Below, in pieces: positions 8,910 through 18,799 of a stretch of DNA of 39,317 nt. Source of the DNA: an uncultured Clostridia bacterium (GTDB lineage Bacteria > Bacillota > Clostridia > Christensenellales > CAG-1252); the NCBI GenBank assembly GCA_946648015.1, contig CAMPCZ010000004.1:1-39317 (forward strand), read 5' to 3'. The notes beneath the pieces are model-generated. The model was not told the origin of the DNA and did no database searches. It was given only the letters and a program-made list of their open reading frames with translations. The position numbers and the translations under genes are program-made. The stretch's first letter is position 1; each line of letters starts with the position of its first letter.

Positions 8910-10124
8910 TTATTGCAATCTCGACCACATTCTACTGATATTCTCGTAGTCGGCTGCGTCAAAATCTTTCATGACCCCGCAACGGTTGAGCGTTTCGGCA
9001 GAGGGGAACATGGTTTCGATAAACATCTCTTTCCAACCCGGTTGGGTGCCCTCAAACATCTCATCGTCGGTGGTATAGGTCTCGTACAATTCGTCATAAG
9101 CCGCTTTGACGGGGCTGATGGCACCTGCATAATCGCTGTTAAGCAAAGCGATATCTTTGCGGCACAAGAAAGCCAAAAACTCGTTGGCGGCGTCCACGTT
9201 GACGGCGTATTTGTTGATGACGAAGGCGTCGATATACACGTTGCCGCCCTCTTTGGGCACTACATACCACATATTGCGATTGCCCTCTTGCTCTTTGCCG
9301 GCGGCGTCCTCATAGTCGTTCATCACGTAGCCGGCGTCGCACGACCACATCAATGCCACGGCGGGAGCGGTGGATTTGCCGGCGGCCATATCGAATTTGA
9401 CGTCGTCCACGTCCCACACACTGCCGGACTTGACCGATTTCAACAACGTTTCGGCCTTGTTCACGGTGGCTGGCGAAGCGTCCTCGAAGATGGCTTGTAC
9501 GGCCTCTTTTTGCTGCACACCCTCTAGGCCCGCCAACTCGTTGCGCGCATTGTAGATGCAAGCGGACACGTAGGTGTCGCGAATGGAATCTTTGAGCGAA
9601 CGTCTATTGACGAACTCGGTACCGTACAACGCCTCCCAGCTATCGATCTGCTTGCCGGTTTTGGTGATGTCGTACACCAAACCGAGGGTACCGTACATAT
9701 AGGGCACGGCGTACTTGAGTTGGGGGTCAAATTCGCGGGCAGTCTCCAAATATTCGGAACGGAACAAACCCTCTTGCTCCACGTCCAACACGTTCTTGTC
9801 CACGGGCAACAACAGTTCCTTTTTGATCAAGTATTCCACCATGTAGTCGGAGGGGCAAATGAGGTCGTAATCGGCATGACGCACCTCCACTTCGCGCTGA
9901 ATGTCCTCTACCGCCTCGAAGTCCTCGGCCATCACTTTGACGCGCTTGCCCGTTTTCTCCAAATAATAGGACTCGAATTCTTCAAAGATATCATAGTCCA
10001 TATACTCGCCGGGTAGATAGATCTTGAGTTGCTCCTCGCGGGGTACGTTGTTGCAGCTGGCGAAAACGACGGCAACAGAGGCCAACATTGCCACACACAG
10101 TACGATACAAACAATCTTTTTCAT
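8910..10124 (-). CDS. potD: Spermidine/putrescine ABC transporter substrate-binding lipoprotein
   Basis: Lipoprotein signal ...VVFASCNN; LKIYLPGEYMDYDIFEEFE; last gene of potABCD-like operon. Confidence 0.9.
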   Translation of the reverse strand: MKKIVCIVLCVAMLASVAVVFASCNNVPREEQLKIYLPGEYMDYDIFEEFESYYLEKTGKRVKVMAEDFEAVEDIQREVEVRHADYDLICPSDYMVEYLIKKELLLPVDKNVLDVEQEGLFRSEYLETAREFDPQLKYAVPYMYGTLGLVYDITKTGKQIDSWEALYGTEFVNRRSLKDSIRDTYVSACIYNARNELAGLEGVQQKEAVQAIFEDASPATVNKAETLLKSVKSGSVWDVDDVKFDMAAGKSTAPAVALMWSCDAGYVMNDYEDAAGKEQEGNRNMWYVVPKEGGNVYIDAFVINKYAVNVDAANEFLAFLCRKDIALLNSDYAGAISPVKAAYDELYETYTTDDEMFEGTQPGWKEMFIETMFPSAETLNRCGVMKDFDAADYENISRMWSRLQ

Positions 10125-10168
10125 CCTTATTCTCCTTATAATTTATAATGCAACGCCTTGGCGTCGGA

Positions 10169-10990
10169 TTACTTTTTGCGCGCTTCGTTTTGCAAGCGCT
10201 TGTTTTTGATGATGTTACCCACTATCAACACGCCCAATACCAAAACGAAGATGATGGTGGACAGCGCGCGAATATCGGGGTTGAGCTTGTTACGAAGGCC
10301 ATCATAGACAATGGTGGATATGGTATCCACGCCGGTGCCGTTGATATTGGTAACCACAAAGTCGTCCAACGACAAAGTGAACGCCAATGCAAATCCCGAT
10401 ACCATAGCGCCCGCGAGTTGGGGTAGCAACACGGTAATAAGGCTACGAATAGCCCCCGCGCCCAAGTCCATACTGGCCTCCAACAGGTTGGGGTTGAGTT
10501 GTTTGAGACGCGGGCTGACGGTCAAAATGACGTAGGGCGTGGTGATGACGGTATGCGCCACAATCAGCCACCCCAATCCGAAGTTGACGGGCAATTTGAC
10601 GGTGTCGCGCAAAAACAGCATCAGCAAGAAAAAGCCCATAGCCGTAACGATCTCGGCATTGACCACCGTTATTTGCGAGGCGGTGTCCACCGCGGTTTGC
10701 CAACGACGGCGCATATAATGTATGCCTACGGCGGCGGTAGTCCCCAACAAGGTGGCGATCAGGGCGGAAACCACGCCTACGACGATGGTGTTTTTGGTGG
10801 CAGTCAGCAACTTTTTATCTTCAAACAGATTGGCGTATTGCGAAAAGGTAAATTCGCCGAAAGTGTCGCCTGCGGAGCGCGCGCCGCTAAAGGAATACAC
10901 CATTATCAGGATCAAAGGCAGATAGATAGCCAACAATACCACTATGAGGATAGCCCAACGGGCAATAGTCCACATCGTACTCTTTTTCAT
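10169..10990 (-). CDS. potC: Spermidine/putrescine ABC transporter permease
   Basis: MKKSTMWTIARWAILIVVLLAIYLPLILIMVYSFS; EASMDLGAGAIRSLITVLLPQL EAA loop. Confidence 0.92.
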   Translation of the reverse strand: MKKSTMWTIARWAILIVVLLAIYLPLILIMVYSFSGARSAGDTFGEFTFSQYANLFEDKKLLTATKNTIVVGVVSALIATLLGTTAAVGIHYMRRRWQTAVDTASQITVVNAEIVTAMGFFLLMLFLRDTVKLPVNFGLGWLIVAHTVITTPYVILTVSPRLKQLNPNLLEASMDLGAGAIRSLITVLLPQLAGAMVSGFALAFTLSLDDFVVTNINGTGVDTISTIVYDGLRNKLNPDIRALSTIIFVLVLGVLIVGNIIKNKRLQNEARKK

Positions 10991-11793
10991 GCGACTTTAC
11001 CTCCTTTGGGCGCCTTTGCCGTGCGGCGGGATAGCAAATTGGTCACCACCATTACGATGAGCACCAACACCAGCAGCACAAAGGATAGCGCCGAACCGAC
11101 GCCATAGGAGCGCTGGTGAAACAAACTGGCGATTTTGGCGCCTATGACGGTGGTATCGGCGTCGCCCATCGTCTTGGTGATGGCATAACTACTGAATACG
11201 GGCATAAACACCATGCTTATACCGCTGACCACTCCGGGAACGGACAAAGGCAACGTTACGCGGAAAAACGTGCGCACGGGGCCTGCGCCCAAATCGGCGG
11301 AAGCCTCTACGTAACTCTTGTCCAAATTGCTCAGCACCGTGTAGATGGGCAATAACATATAGGGGAAGAAGTCGTATACGATGCCCACTACGGCAGCGAA
11401 ATACCCCTTGCCTATGCCCATCATCTCCAATAGCGACTTCAATGCAAATACGCGCAGTACGAAGTTGATCCACATAGGTATGATAAACAGCAAGGACAAT
11501 ATAGCCCATTTGTTGAAAGGTTTGGACGCCAACACGTAGGCCACCGGATAGGCAAGCAACAGGCAAATACCGGTAGACAGCGCGGCGATGCCCACCGTCT
11601 GCAACAGTTGCATCACGTTCTGTTTTTCGGTAAACACTTCGCGAAAATTGGCAAAGGTAAACCCGCCGTCTTGTCCGCGAAACGCGTAGACGAGCACCAG
11701 CACCAACGGCGCGATAACGAATACCAGCGTTACCGCAAGGTACGGAAACGAAAACGCCGTGGGGCGAAATACCTTGTTTCTATTTCTCTTCAT
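10987..11793 (-). CDS. potB: Spermidine/putrescine ABC transporter permease
   Basis: EASADLGAGPVRTFFRVTLPLSVPGV EAA loop; start chosen at MKRNRNKVF (ORF extends to 11823); overlaps potA 3' end. Confidence 0.9.
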   Translation of the reverse strand: MKRNRNKVFRPTAFSFPYLAVTLVFVIAPLVLVLVYAFRGQDGGFTFANFREVFTEKQNVMQLLQTVGIAALSTGICLLLAYPVAYVLASKPFNKWAILSLLFIIPMWINFVLRVFALKSLLEMMGIGKGYFAAVVGIVYDFFPYMLLPIYTVLSNLDKSYVEASADLGAGPVRTFFRVTLPLSVPGVVSGISMVFMPVFSSYAITKTMGDADTTVIGAKIASLFHQRSYGVGSALSFVLLVLVLIVMVVTNLLSRRTAKAPKGGKVA

Positions 11794-13318
11794 CGGCGGT
11801 CTCCTCGGGGGCAACGTAGGCATCCACCAGCACTTTGGCAGGGTCGATCTTGATGCCTACACGGTCGTCCATATCCCACTCGTCGGCGGTATCTACGTAG
11901 AAATCCTCGTAGGTATCGGTGATCACCTGCACTTGGTAGTAGGTGCCTTTGTACACGCTCTGCGCTACTCTTGCGCCGATAACGCCGTCCTCTTCGTCAT
12001 CGGTGAGTTCCACCGCGTTGAAGGGGATTTGCACCACAACTTCGTCGCCTTTTTCAAATCCTTGTGCGGGTATCTCCCAATCGCCTTCGGCAAAGCAAAT
12101 CGTCTCTTCGTCATATACGTAGCCCACAAACTTGTTGATGGTGATCAACTTCTTCATAATATGGATGCTATCGGGCGCAATGGTAAGGGATACGGCAGCG
12201 CCTTTTTGAAACTCCACCTGATTTTGCACGGTAAACTCATAGTCGCCGGCCTTCACTTCCATCTCGTAATAGGTGCCCTTAAACACCACCGTCAGCACTT
12301 CACCGTCAAAGTGCCCCTGCCCCGGCCCTGCCGATATGCCGATATCTTCGGGGCGAATGATAACGTCCACGCGCTCGTTCTTCTCAAAGCCTTTGTCCAC
12401 GCAGGCAAGGGTCTTGCCCAAAAAGCGAATGGTATAATCCTTTTCCATAATGCCCGTCAAAATGTTGCTCTCGCCAATGAAGTCGGCGACAAAAGCGTTT
12501 TGCGGCTCGTCGTATATCTTTTTGGGTTGCGCCACTTGTTGTATAATACCGTCGTTCATCACGACGACCACGTCGCTCATCGTCAAGGCTTCTTCTTGGT
12601 CGTGCGTAACGAATATGAAAGTGATGCCCAATTCTTCGTGCATCTTTTTCAATTCTATCTGCATCTCTTTGCGCATTTTGAGGTCCAGCGCACCCAAAGG
12701 CTCGTCCAACAGCAGCACCTTCGGTTCGCACACCAGCGCGCGAGCAATGGCCACGCGCTGTTGTTGCCCGCCCGAAAGGCTATTGACGTCGCGATGGCCG
12801 TAGTCCTCCAAGCCCACCAATTTGAGGGCACGATTCACTTTGTCGGCAATCTCGCTTTTGGTCAACTTGCGCGTTGCTTCTACGCTGACTTTTACGCGCT
12901 CGCGGCGTACTTTTCCGTCTACCACCGTCTGTTTGGTAACGTACCGCTCTTTTGCGGGTTTGGTAGGATCGGCTATGCGTTTCAGTTTGAGGCCAAACGC
13001 TATATTTTTGAAGACGTTGAGATGGGGGAAAAGCGCGTATTTTTGAAACACGGTGTTGACGGGACGTTTGTAGGGCGGTATAGACGACATAGGCACGCCG
13101 CCGATATAGATCTCGCCCGAGGTGGGCGTCTCAAAGCCCGCTATCATACGCAAAAGCGTTGTCTTTCCGCAACCGGAAGGGCCCAGCAAGGTGACGAATT
13201 GCCCGCGTCGAATGGAGAGGGACAAGTCCTTGACGACGGCTTTGCCGTCAAACGACTTGGACACGTTTTTCAATTCGATGATCTTTTCAAAATCGTTCGT
13301 TTTATCATTGGCAGCCAT
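11780..13318 (-). CDS. potA: Spermidine/putrescine ABC transporter ATP-binding protein with extended C-terminus
   Basis: Walker A GPSGCGKTT, LSGGQQQRVAIARAL, VLLLDEPLGALD, FVTHDQEEAL; TOBE-like C-terminal repeats. Confidence 0.92.
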   Translation of the reverse strand: MAANDKTNDFEKIIELKNVSKSFDGKAVVKDLSLSIRRGQFVTLLGPSGCGKTTLLRMIAGFETPTSGEIYIGGVPMSSIPPYKRPVNTVFQKYALFPHLNVFKNIAFGLKLKRIADPTKPAKERYVTKQTVVDGKVRRERVKVSVEATRKLTKSEIADKVNRALKLVGLEDYGHRDVNSLSGGQQQRVAIARALVCEPKVLLLDEPLGALDLKMRKEMQIELKKMHEELGITFIFVTHDQEEALTMSDVVVVMNDGIIQQVAQPKKIYDEPQNAFVADFIGESNILTGIMEKDYTIRFLGKTLACVDKGFEKNERVDVIIRPEDIGISAGPGQGHFDGEVLTVVFKGTYYEMEVKAGDYEFTVQNQVEFQKGAAVSLTIAPDSIHIMKKLITINKFVGYVYDEETICFAEGDWEIPAQGFEKGDEVVVQIPFNAVELTDDEEDGVIGARVAQSVYKGTYYQVQVITDTYEDFYVDTADEWDMDDRVGIKIDPAKVLVDAYVAPEETADEEK

Positions 13319-13327
13319 ACTTTTCTC

Positions 13328-13861
13328 CTAAAAATTGCTGGGCGTTGCCACCCAAATGATTTTGCAATCCTTTGCTCCCACGTTGACTATGCGATGCTCC
13401 TTGTCGCCCAACAAATAGAAGGCGTCCCCTTTTTTTGCTTTGTAGGTGTAGTCGCCTACCGTTATCATGATTTTGCCTTCCAGCACGTACCCGAATTCTT
13501 CGCCCTCGAATGGGTAACGCACGTCGCTGCTACCATTGACAGGCAACGTCAGTATAATGGGCTCCATCTCGTTCTTTTGACTGTTGGGTATAAGCCAAGT
13601 AATGGTTCCGTCGCCGTTGGTCGACTCGAAAAAGTCGTTTTTGTCAAACACTACTTGCTCCTCTTTTTGCTCCGCAAAAAACTGTTGCAACGATATTCCC
13701 AACACGTTGAGTATGTCTATGAGCGTGGCGATAGAAGGACTGCTCACGTCGTTTTCCAACTGCGAGATGTACCCTTTGGTCAACTCGCACCGCGAGGCAA
13801 GCTCCTCTTGCGTCAAGCCGCGCTGCAAGCGGTATTCGCGAATTTTGGGCCCAATATCCAT
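13328..13861 (-). CDS. XRE-family regulator with C-terminal cupin domain
   Basis: N-terminal HTH IREYRLQRGLTQEELASRCELTKGYISQLEND; C-terminal cupin (GYVLEGKIMITVGDYTYKAKKGDAFYL). Confidence 0.92.
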   Translation of the reverse strand: MDIGPKIREYRLQRGLTQEELASRCELTKGYISQLENDVSSPSIATLIDILNVLGISLQQFFAEQKEEQVVFDKNDFFESTNGDGTITWLIPNSQKNEMEPIILTLPVNGSSDVRYPFEGEEFGYVLEGKIMITVGDYTYKAKKGDAFYLLGDKEHRIVNVGAKDCKIIWVATPSNF

Positions 13862-13903
13862 ATACTCTCCTTAGGGAAACTATTCCCCTTGTATAATAGT
13901 TAG

Positions 13904-13932
13904 ATTATATGGTTCAGGATTAGCAATGTCAA
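13904..13932 (-). promoter_or_regulatory. Consensus SigA promoter for XRE-potABCD operon
   Basis: Minus strand TTGACA-17 bp-TATAAT, full match to consensus. Confidence 0.9.
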
Positions 13933-14075
13933 TATTTTTTATTAAAAATACTAAACTTGCATAATTCTTAGTGTCACTAAACTTTTTGTTTTATATCCTT
14001 TACTTCGTCTACAAGTTGCATACAATGGACGTATTGGGGGCATACTTTCAGTAATCAAACAAAAAGGAGATTATT

Positions 14076-14585
14076 ATGAGCGAACAAACCGTCAAAACCA
14101 GCAAAACCGACTGCACCACTTCGTCGTGTCAAGATCAATACGGCGGCCACGTGTCGGTCAAGGCCGAAAAAGTGATGTTGCACGATATGGTCAAAACCGC
14201 CGTAATGGGCGTGCAAGCCATCGACGTTGTAGAGGAATACATCTACAACCAAGAGTTCAAAAGTTTCGTTGTCCACCAAAAGGATCAATACCGACATTTC
14301 AGCACTTTGGTCAACGACTATATGCGCGAGCACGGCATCGAAGAGGACTTCTACTCCTCGGTGGAGCAAGCCATCAACAAAGGTATGCTCAAAATGGGTG
14401 CATTGGGCACCAATTCGGACAGCCGCGTGGCCGAACAACTGATCAAAGGCAGCAATATGGGTCTCGACACCCTATCCAAAAACATCAACAATCCCAAAGG
14501 TATCTCGGTAGAGTTGATGGACATTGCCAAAGACTTCGTTACCTTTATGGGCGACAGTCTCCAAGAACTGCGCAAATGGCTGTGA
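14076..14585 (+). CDS. Small helical protein of unknown function (possibly ferritin-like fold)
   Basis: 169 aa ORF with SD (aaaggag), flanking terminator; sequence helix-rich; family not recognised. Confidence 0.8.
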   Translation: MSEQTVKTSKTDCTTSSCQDQYGGHVSVKAEKVMLHDMVKTAVMGVQAIDVVEEYIYNQEFKSFVVHQKDQYRHFSTLVNDYMREHGIEEDFYSSVEQAINKGMLKMGALGTNSDSRVAEQLIKGSNMGLDTLSKNINNPKGISVELMDIAKDFVTFMGDSLQELRKWL

Positions 14586-14630
14586 TAAAAGGTGATTTGT
14601 CAATTCAAGTGCAACACCGCACAAAAAAAA

Positions 14631-14656
14631 ACCAACGGCACTTCCGTTGGTCTTTT
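14631..14656. terminator. Bidirectional terminator between helical protein gene and V-ATPase operon
   Basis: ACCAACGG-CACTT-CCGTTGGT with T-tract on both strands. Confidence 0.92.
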
Positions 14657-14692
14657 TATTAGCTCTTGGTTTGCCGGTTAGCTTTTGGTTTG

Positions 14693-15328
14693 CTAATCGT
14701 TTCTGTCGGCGATCATGCTCTTCACTTTCATCAGCCTTGTGATAGAGGCGCGTTCGTTTTCGTCCAATTTTCCCTTGATATAGTGGATGGTCTCCTCTAT
14801 TTGGGGTATCATCACGTACTCCAATGCGTTGACGCGGCGTTTGTTGCGTTCTATCTCGATGGCAAGCATGGCGGTGGTTTTTTCGACCTCGGCCAGCGTC
14901 AACAACTTGCGCACCAATTCACCTATGCGCTTCACAGAATAGTCGGCCTCGCTGGTAACGTCGGCGAAAGAATAGGGATAGGCGTTGCCCGCCCCGCTCT
15001 CCACCACCTTGATTTCGGGCACTTCTACGCTCATCACGTTTTGCACGCCATAGGTGGCCTTGATACTTTCGGTCGGCATCGAAAACGCCTTTTCCATAGC
15101 GTCAGGCTCCATCAAACCGGCAGCCAAACTGAACTCTTTGAGGCAATCGGCCAATTCTTTCTCCAACTCGTCGCGCAGCTTTTTGTTCTCCTTGATGAGT
15201 ATGCTGAAGCGGCGGATCATTTCGTCCGATTTATCCTTGAGCAACTTGTGGCCGCGTACGGCGGTCGCCAATCTTGCTTTGAGTTTTTTCAACTCCATTC
15301 GTGTGGGGTTGACGTTGAGTCTTGCCAT
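14693..15328 (-). CDS. ntpD: V-type ATP synthase subunit D
   Basis: MARLNVNPTRMELKKLKARLATAVRGHKLLKDKSDEM. Confidence 0.95.
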   Translation of the reverse strand: MARLNVNPTRMELKKLKARLATAVRGHKLLKDKSDEMIRRFSILIKENKKLRDELEKELADCLKEFSLAAGLMEPDAMEKAFSMPTESIKATYGVQNVMSVEVPEIKVVESGAGNAYPYSFADVTSEADYSVKRIGELVRKLLTLAEVEKTTAMLAIEIERNKRRVNALEYVMIPQIEETIHYIKGKLDENERASITRLMKVKSMIADRND

Positions 15329-15330
15329 AC

Positions 15331-16710
15331 TTACTCCTTATTGCCGTCCAAATACTTGGAAATGTACGCCTCTTTGATACGTTTCAACTCGCTTCTCGGC
15401 AATATGCGCAACAAATCCCACCCCAAATCGAGGGTTTCCTCGATGGTGCGATTGGTCGTAAACCCTTGTGATACGTATCTACGCTCGAACTCCTCGGCAA
15501 ACTTGGCGTACAACTTGTCGGTGGCGGTAAGGGCGGCGTCGCCCAAAATGGCCGACAGCTCTTTGCACTCTTTGCCCTTGGCATAGGCGGCAAACAACTG
15601 GTTCATCGTGTCCGCATGATCCTCACGCGTTTTGTTTTTGCCTATACCTTTGTCTTTCAGACGGCTAAGCGAAGGCAACACGTCGATGGGGGGCGTCACG
15701 CCTCTCTTGTGCAACTCGCGCGACAAAATGATCTGTCCCTCGGTGATATAGCCCGTCAAGTCGGGGATAGGGTGCGTTTTATCGTCCTCGGGCATGGTCA
15801 ATATAGGAATTTGGGTGATAGAACCCTCTTTGCCCTTGATACGCCCGGCACGCTCGTACATACAAGCAAGGTCGGTATACAAATAGCCGGGGTAACCACG
15901 GCGACCGGGCACCTCTTTACGAGCGGCGGATACTTCGCGCAATGCCTCAGCATAGTTGGTGATATCGGTCAATATAACCAACACGTGCATGCCCTTTTCA
16001 AACGCCAAATACTCGGCGCAAGTCAGGGCTACCTTGGGGGTTGCAATACGCTCTATAGCGGGGTCGTTGGCCAAGTTGGTAAACAACACGGTGCGCTCGA
16101 TGGCGCCCGTTTTGCGGAAGTCGGAGATGAAATAGTCGGCCTCCTCGTAGGTGATACCGATGGCGGCAAAGACCACGGCGAATTTGCTATCCGAATTGAG
16201 CACTTTGGCTTGGCGCGCTATTTGCGCTGCCAACTCGGCGTGCGGCAAACCGCTCATAGAAAACACGGGCAATTTTTGACCGCGCACCAAGGTATTAAGT
16301 CCGTCTATGGCCGAAATACCCGTTTGGATAAATTCGTTGGGGTAGTCGCGGCTGGCGGGATTGATGGGCGAGCCGTTGATCGACAAACGCATCTCGGGAA
16401 TGATGGCTGCACCGCCATCGCGGGGTTTGCCCATACCGTCGAACACGCGGCCCAACATATCCTCGGACACATCCAAGGTTTGGCTATGACCCAAAAAGCG
16501 TGCGCGCGAAGAGGAAATTTTGAGGCCTTGCGTATTCTCGAACAACTGCACCACGGCCTTGTCGTCGCGCACTTCGAGCACCTTGCCACGGCGAATGCTG
16601 CCGTCCTCTTGCAATATCTCGACCAACTCGTCGTACTTGACTCCTTCTACGCCCTCTACGAGCATCAAAGGCCCTACGACCTCTTTGATGGTTTTGTATT
16701 CCTTATACAT
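15331..16710 (-). CDS. ntpB: V-type ATP synthase subunit B
   Basis: [32 protein letters not shown]...[22 protein letters not shown]. Confidence 0.97.
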   Translation of the reverse strand: MYKEYKTIKEVVGPLMLVEGVEGVKYDELVEILQEDGSIRRGKVLEVRDDKAVVQLFENTQGLKISSSRARFLGHSQTLDVSEDMLGRVFDGMGKPRDGGAAIIPEMRLSINGSPINPASRDYPNEFIQTGISAIDGLNTLVRGQKLPVFSMSGLPHAELAAQIARQAKVLNSDSKFAVVFAAIGITYEEADYFISDFRKTGAIERTVLFTNLANDPAIERIATPKVALTCAEYLAFEKGMHVLVILTDITNYAEALREVSAARKEVPGRRGYPGYLYTDLACMYERAGRIKGKEGSITQIPILTMPEDDKTHPIPDLTGYITEGQIILSRELHKRGVTPPIDVLPSLSRLKDKGIGKNKTREDHADTMNQLFAAYAKGKECKELSAILGDAALTATDKLYAKFAEEFERRYVSQGFTTNRTIEETLDLGWDLLRILPRSELKRIKEAYISKYLDGNKE

Positions 16711-18472
16711 TGACCTCTCCTCCTTCTGCCAAGGCTTTGAGTTGTGCCGTCAATTCGGCCTCGATATCGTCGAACGTGGCGATCTCATCCTCCACAATAT
16801 ATTTGGCGCGGCCAATGCGCTCTTTGGCGGGACAATTCAAAATGTCGTCCAAATCGGCATAGGCGGCCACGGCCTCGTTGCCCAAGTCGTAGAACAACTT
16901 GATGAGGCGCAACATACGGTATTGCTTGGCCATCGACGTAAATGTATCCACGTCGTGAAATGCGTTTTGGTGCAAATAGTCCTCGCGCACCATTTTGGCC
17001 GTTTCCATAGTCATGCGGTCGCGATAACTCAAAGCGTCCATACCCACCAAGCGCACGATCTCGTCGAGGTTGGCTTCCTCCTGCAACACGTTCATAATAA
17101 AGGCGCGCAGTTGCATAAAGTCGTCGGCCACGTTTTGTTGATACCACTCTTGCATACGATCGGCATACAAACTGTAGCTCACCAACCAGTCGATGGCCGG
17201 GAAGTGGCGTCTATACGCCAACTGGGCGCTGAGGCCCCAAAACACCTTGACGATGCGCAAAGTAGCCTGTGATACGGGCTCGGACAAGTCGCCACCCGGA
17301 GGGGATACGGCGCCGATAGCCGATACGCTACCCACCGTATTGCCCGAACCAAGCACTTTGACGATGCCGGCACGCTCGTAGAACTCGGCCAAACGACTGG
17401 CCAAATAGGCGGGATAGCCTTCGTCGCCGGGCATTTCTTCCAATCGACCGCTCATTTCACGCAAAGCCTCGGCCCAACGCGAAGTACTGTCGGCCATAAT
17501 GGCCACGCTATAGCCCATATCGCGGAAGTATTCGGCAATGGTTATACCCGTGTATATAGAGGCCTCGCGGGCGGCCACGGGCATATCGGAAGTATTGGCG
17601 ATAAGCACCGTGCGCTGCATCAAAGGCATACCCGTCTTGGGGTCCTTGAGTTCGGGAAACTCGTTCAACACGTCTGTCATTTCGTTGCCGCGCTCGCCGC
17701 AGCCCACGTAAACGATGATCTGCGCGTCGCTCCACTTGGCCAACTGGTGTTGCACTACCGTCTTGCCGCTACCGAAGGGGCCGGGCACGGCGGCCACACC
17801 GCCCTTGGCGATGGGGAACAACGTATCAATTACGCGCTGACCGGTTACCATCGGCATAGAGGGCGTCATTTTCTCTTTGTAGGGGCGCGCCTTGCGCACG
17901 GGCCAGCGTTGCAACATACACACTTCGCGTATAGTGCCGTCCGTTGCGGTGATGGCCGCCACCGTCTCGTCTATGGTGTAGTCACCCTCGGCAATGGAGG
18001 TAAGTTTGCCCTCCACGCCATACGGCACCATTATCTTGTGCACGACGATGGGAGTCTCCTGCACCACGCCCAGCACGTCGCCCGCCTCTACCGACGAGCC
18101 GACTTGCGCAGTGGGCACAAAGTGCCATTTCTTTTGATGGTCGAGATTTTGTATCTCCATACCGCGCACGATACGATCGCCGTATTTTTTGGCAATGGCG
18201 TCCAAGGGGCGTTGAATACCATCGAAAATACTCTCGATAAGGCCGGGAGCCAATTCGACGGAAAGGGGCATACCCGTAGACACCACTTTGTCGCCTACGC
18301 CCAAGCCCGACGTCTCCTCGTAAACTTGCACCGAGGCGCGGTCACCGCGCAACTCGATCACCTCGCCGATAAGGCCCATCTCGCCCACTTTTACCACGTC
18401 GTACATTTTGACGTCGGTCATATTTTCCGCCACGATAAGCGGACCGGATACTTTGATGATTTTTCCTTGCAT
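16703..18472 (-). CDS. ntpA: V-type ATP synthase subunit A
   Basis: P-loop [50 protein letters not shown]. Confidence 0.97.
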   Translation of the reverse strand: MQGKIIKVSGPLIVAENMTDVKMYDVVKVGEMGLIGEVIELRGDRASVQVYEETSGLGVGDKVVSTGMPLSVELAPGLIESIFDGIQRPLDAIAKKYGDRIVRGMEIQNLDHQKKWHFVPTAQVGSSVEAGDVLGVVQETPIVVHKIMVPYGVEGKLTSIAEGDYTIDETVAAITATDGTIREVCMLQRWPVRKARPYKEKMTPSMPMVTGQRVIDTLFPIAKGGVAAVPGPFGSGKTVVQHQLAKWSDAQIIVYVGCGERGNEMTDVLNEFPELKDPKTGMPLMQRTVLIANTSDMPVAAREASIYTGITIAEYFRDMGYSVAIMADSTSRWAEALREMSGRLEEMPGDEGYPAYLASRLAEFYERAGIVKVLGSGNTVGSVSAIGAVSPPGGDLSEPVSQATLRIVKVFWGLSAQLAYRRHFPAIDWLVSYSLYADRMQEWYQQNVADDFMQLRAFIMNVLQEEANLDEIVRLVGMDALSYRDRMTMETAKMVREDYLHQNAFHDVDTFTSMAKQYRMLRLIKLFYDLGNEAVAAYADLDDILNCPAKERIGRAKYIVEDEIATFDDIEAELTAQLKALAEGGEVNV

Positions 18473-18799
18473 TTATTTGTCCTCTCTATTGAATAGAACG
18501 TCAACCCCAAGGGCACGCTCCATTTGCTCTTTCATTTTTTCCACGGCATAGCCGTTGCTGCCCGCGTCGCTGGGGATAGGCACCACCACGGGATATGGAT
18601 CCTGCAGCATACGTTTCAAAAGGTCGTCTAAGTCGCGTGCGAACACGTCCGTCAAAAAGATGACCTTGTGGTCGCGGGCCACTTTGCGCAAGATATCGCG
18701 CGCAGCGGCGCTGTCCGAGGCGGTGTAAGCGTCCACACCCGCCGCCTTAAAGGCCAATACGCCCGTGCCCAAACCGATAATCGCTAAATCACTCGCCAT
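18473..18799 (-). CDS. ntpF: V-type ATP synthase subunit F
   Basis: LAIIGLGTGVLAFKAAGVDAY...; position between C and A. Confidence 0.88.
   Translation of the reverse strand: MASDLAIIGLGTGVLAFKAAGVDAYTASDSAAARDILRKVARDHKVIFLTDVFARDLDDLLKRMLQDPYPVVVPIPSDAGSNGYAVEKMKEQMERALGVDVLFNREDK

Noticed and set aside
10125-10168. ACGCC-AA-GGCGT hairpin between potC and potD
   Set aside because: Short stem without T-tract; may modulate potD level but evidence is too thin.
11759-13903. 714-aa plus-strand ORF opposite potA and the XRE regulator
   Set aside because: Antisense to two clearly recognisable genes; long shadow ORFs arise here because TTA/CTA/TCA codons are rare in the true frames. No domain-like sequence, His/Phe/Val-rich shadow composition.
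15616-16713. 365-aa plus-strand ORF opposite ntpB
   Set aside because: Shadow ORF antisense to V-ATPase subunit B; no SD-supported start or recognisable motifs.
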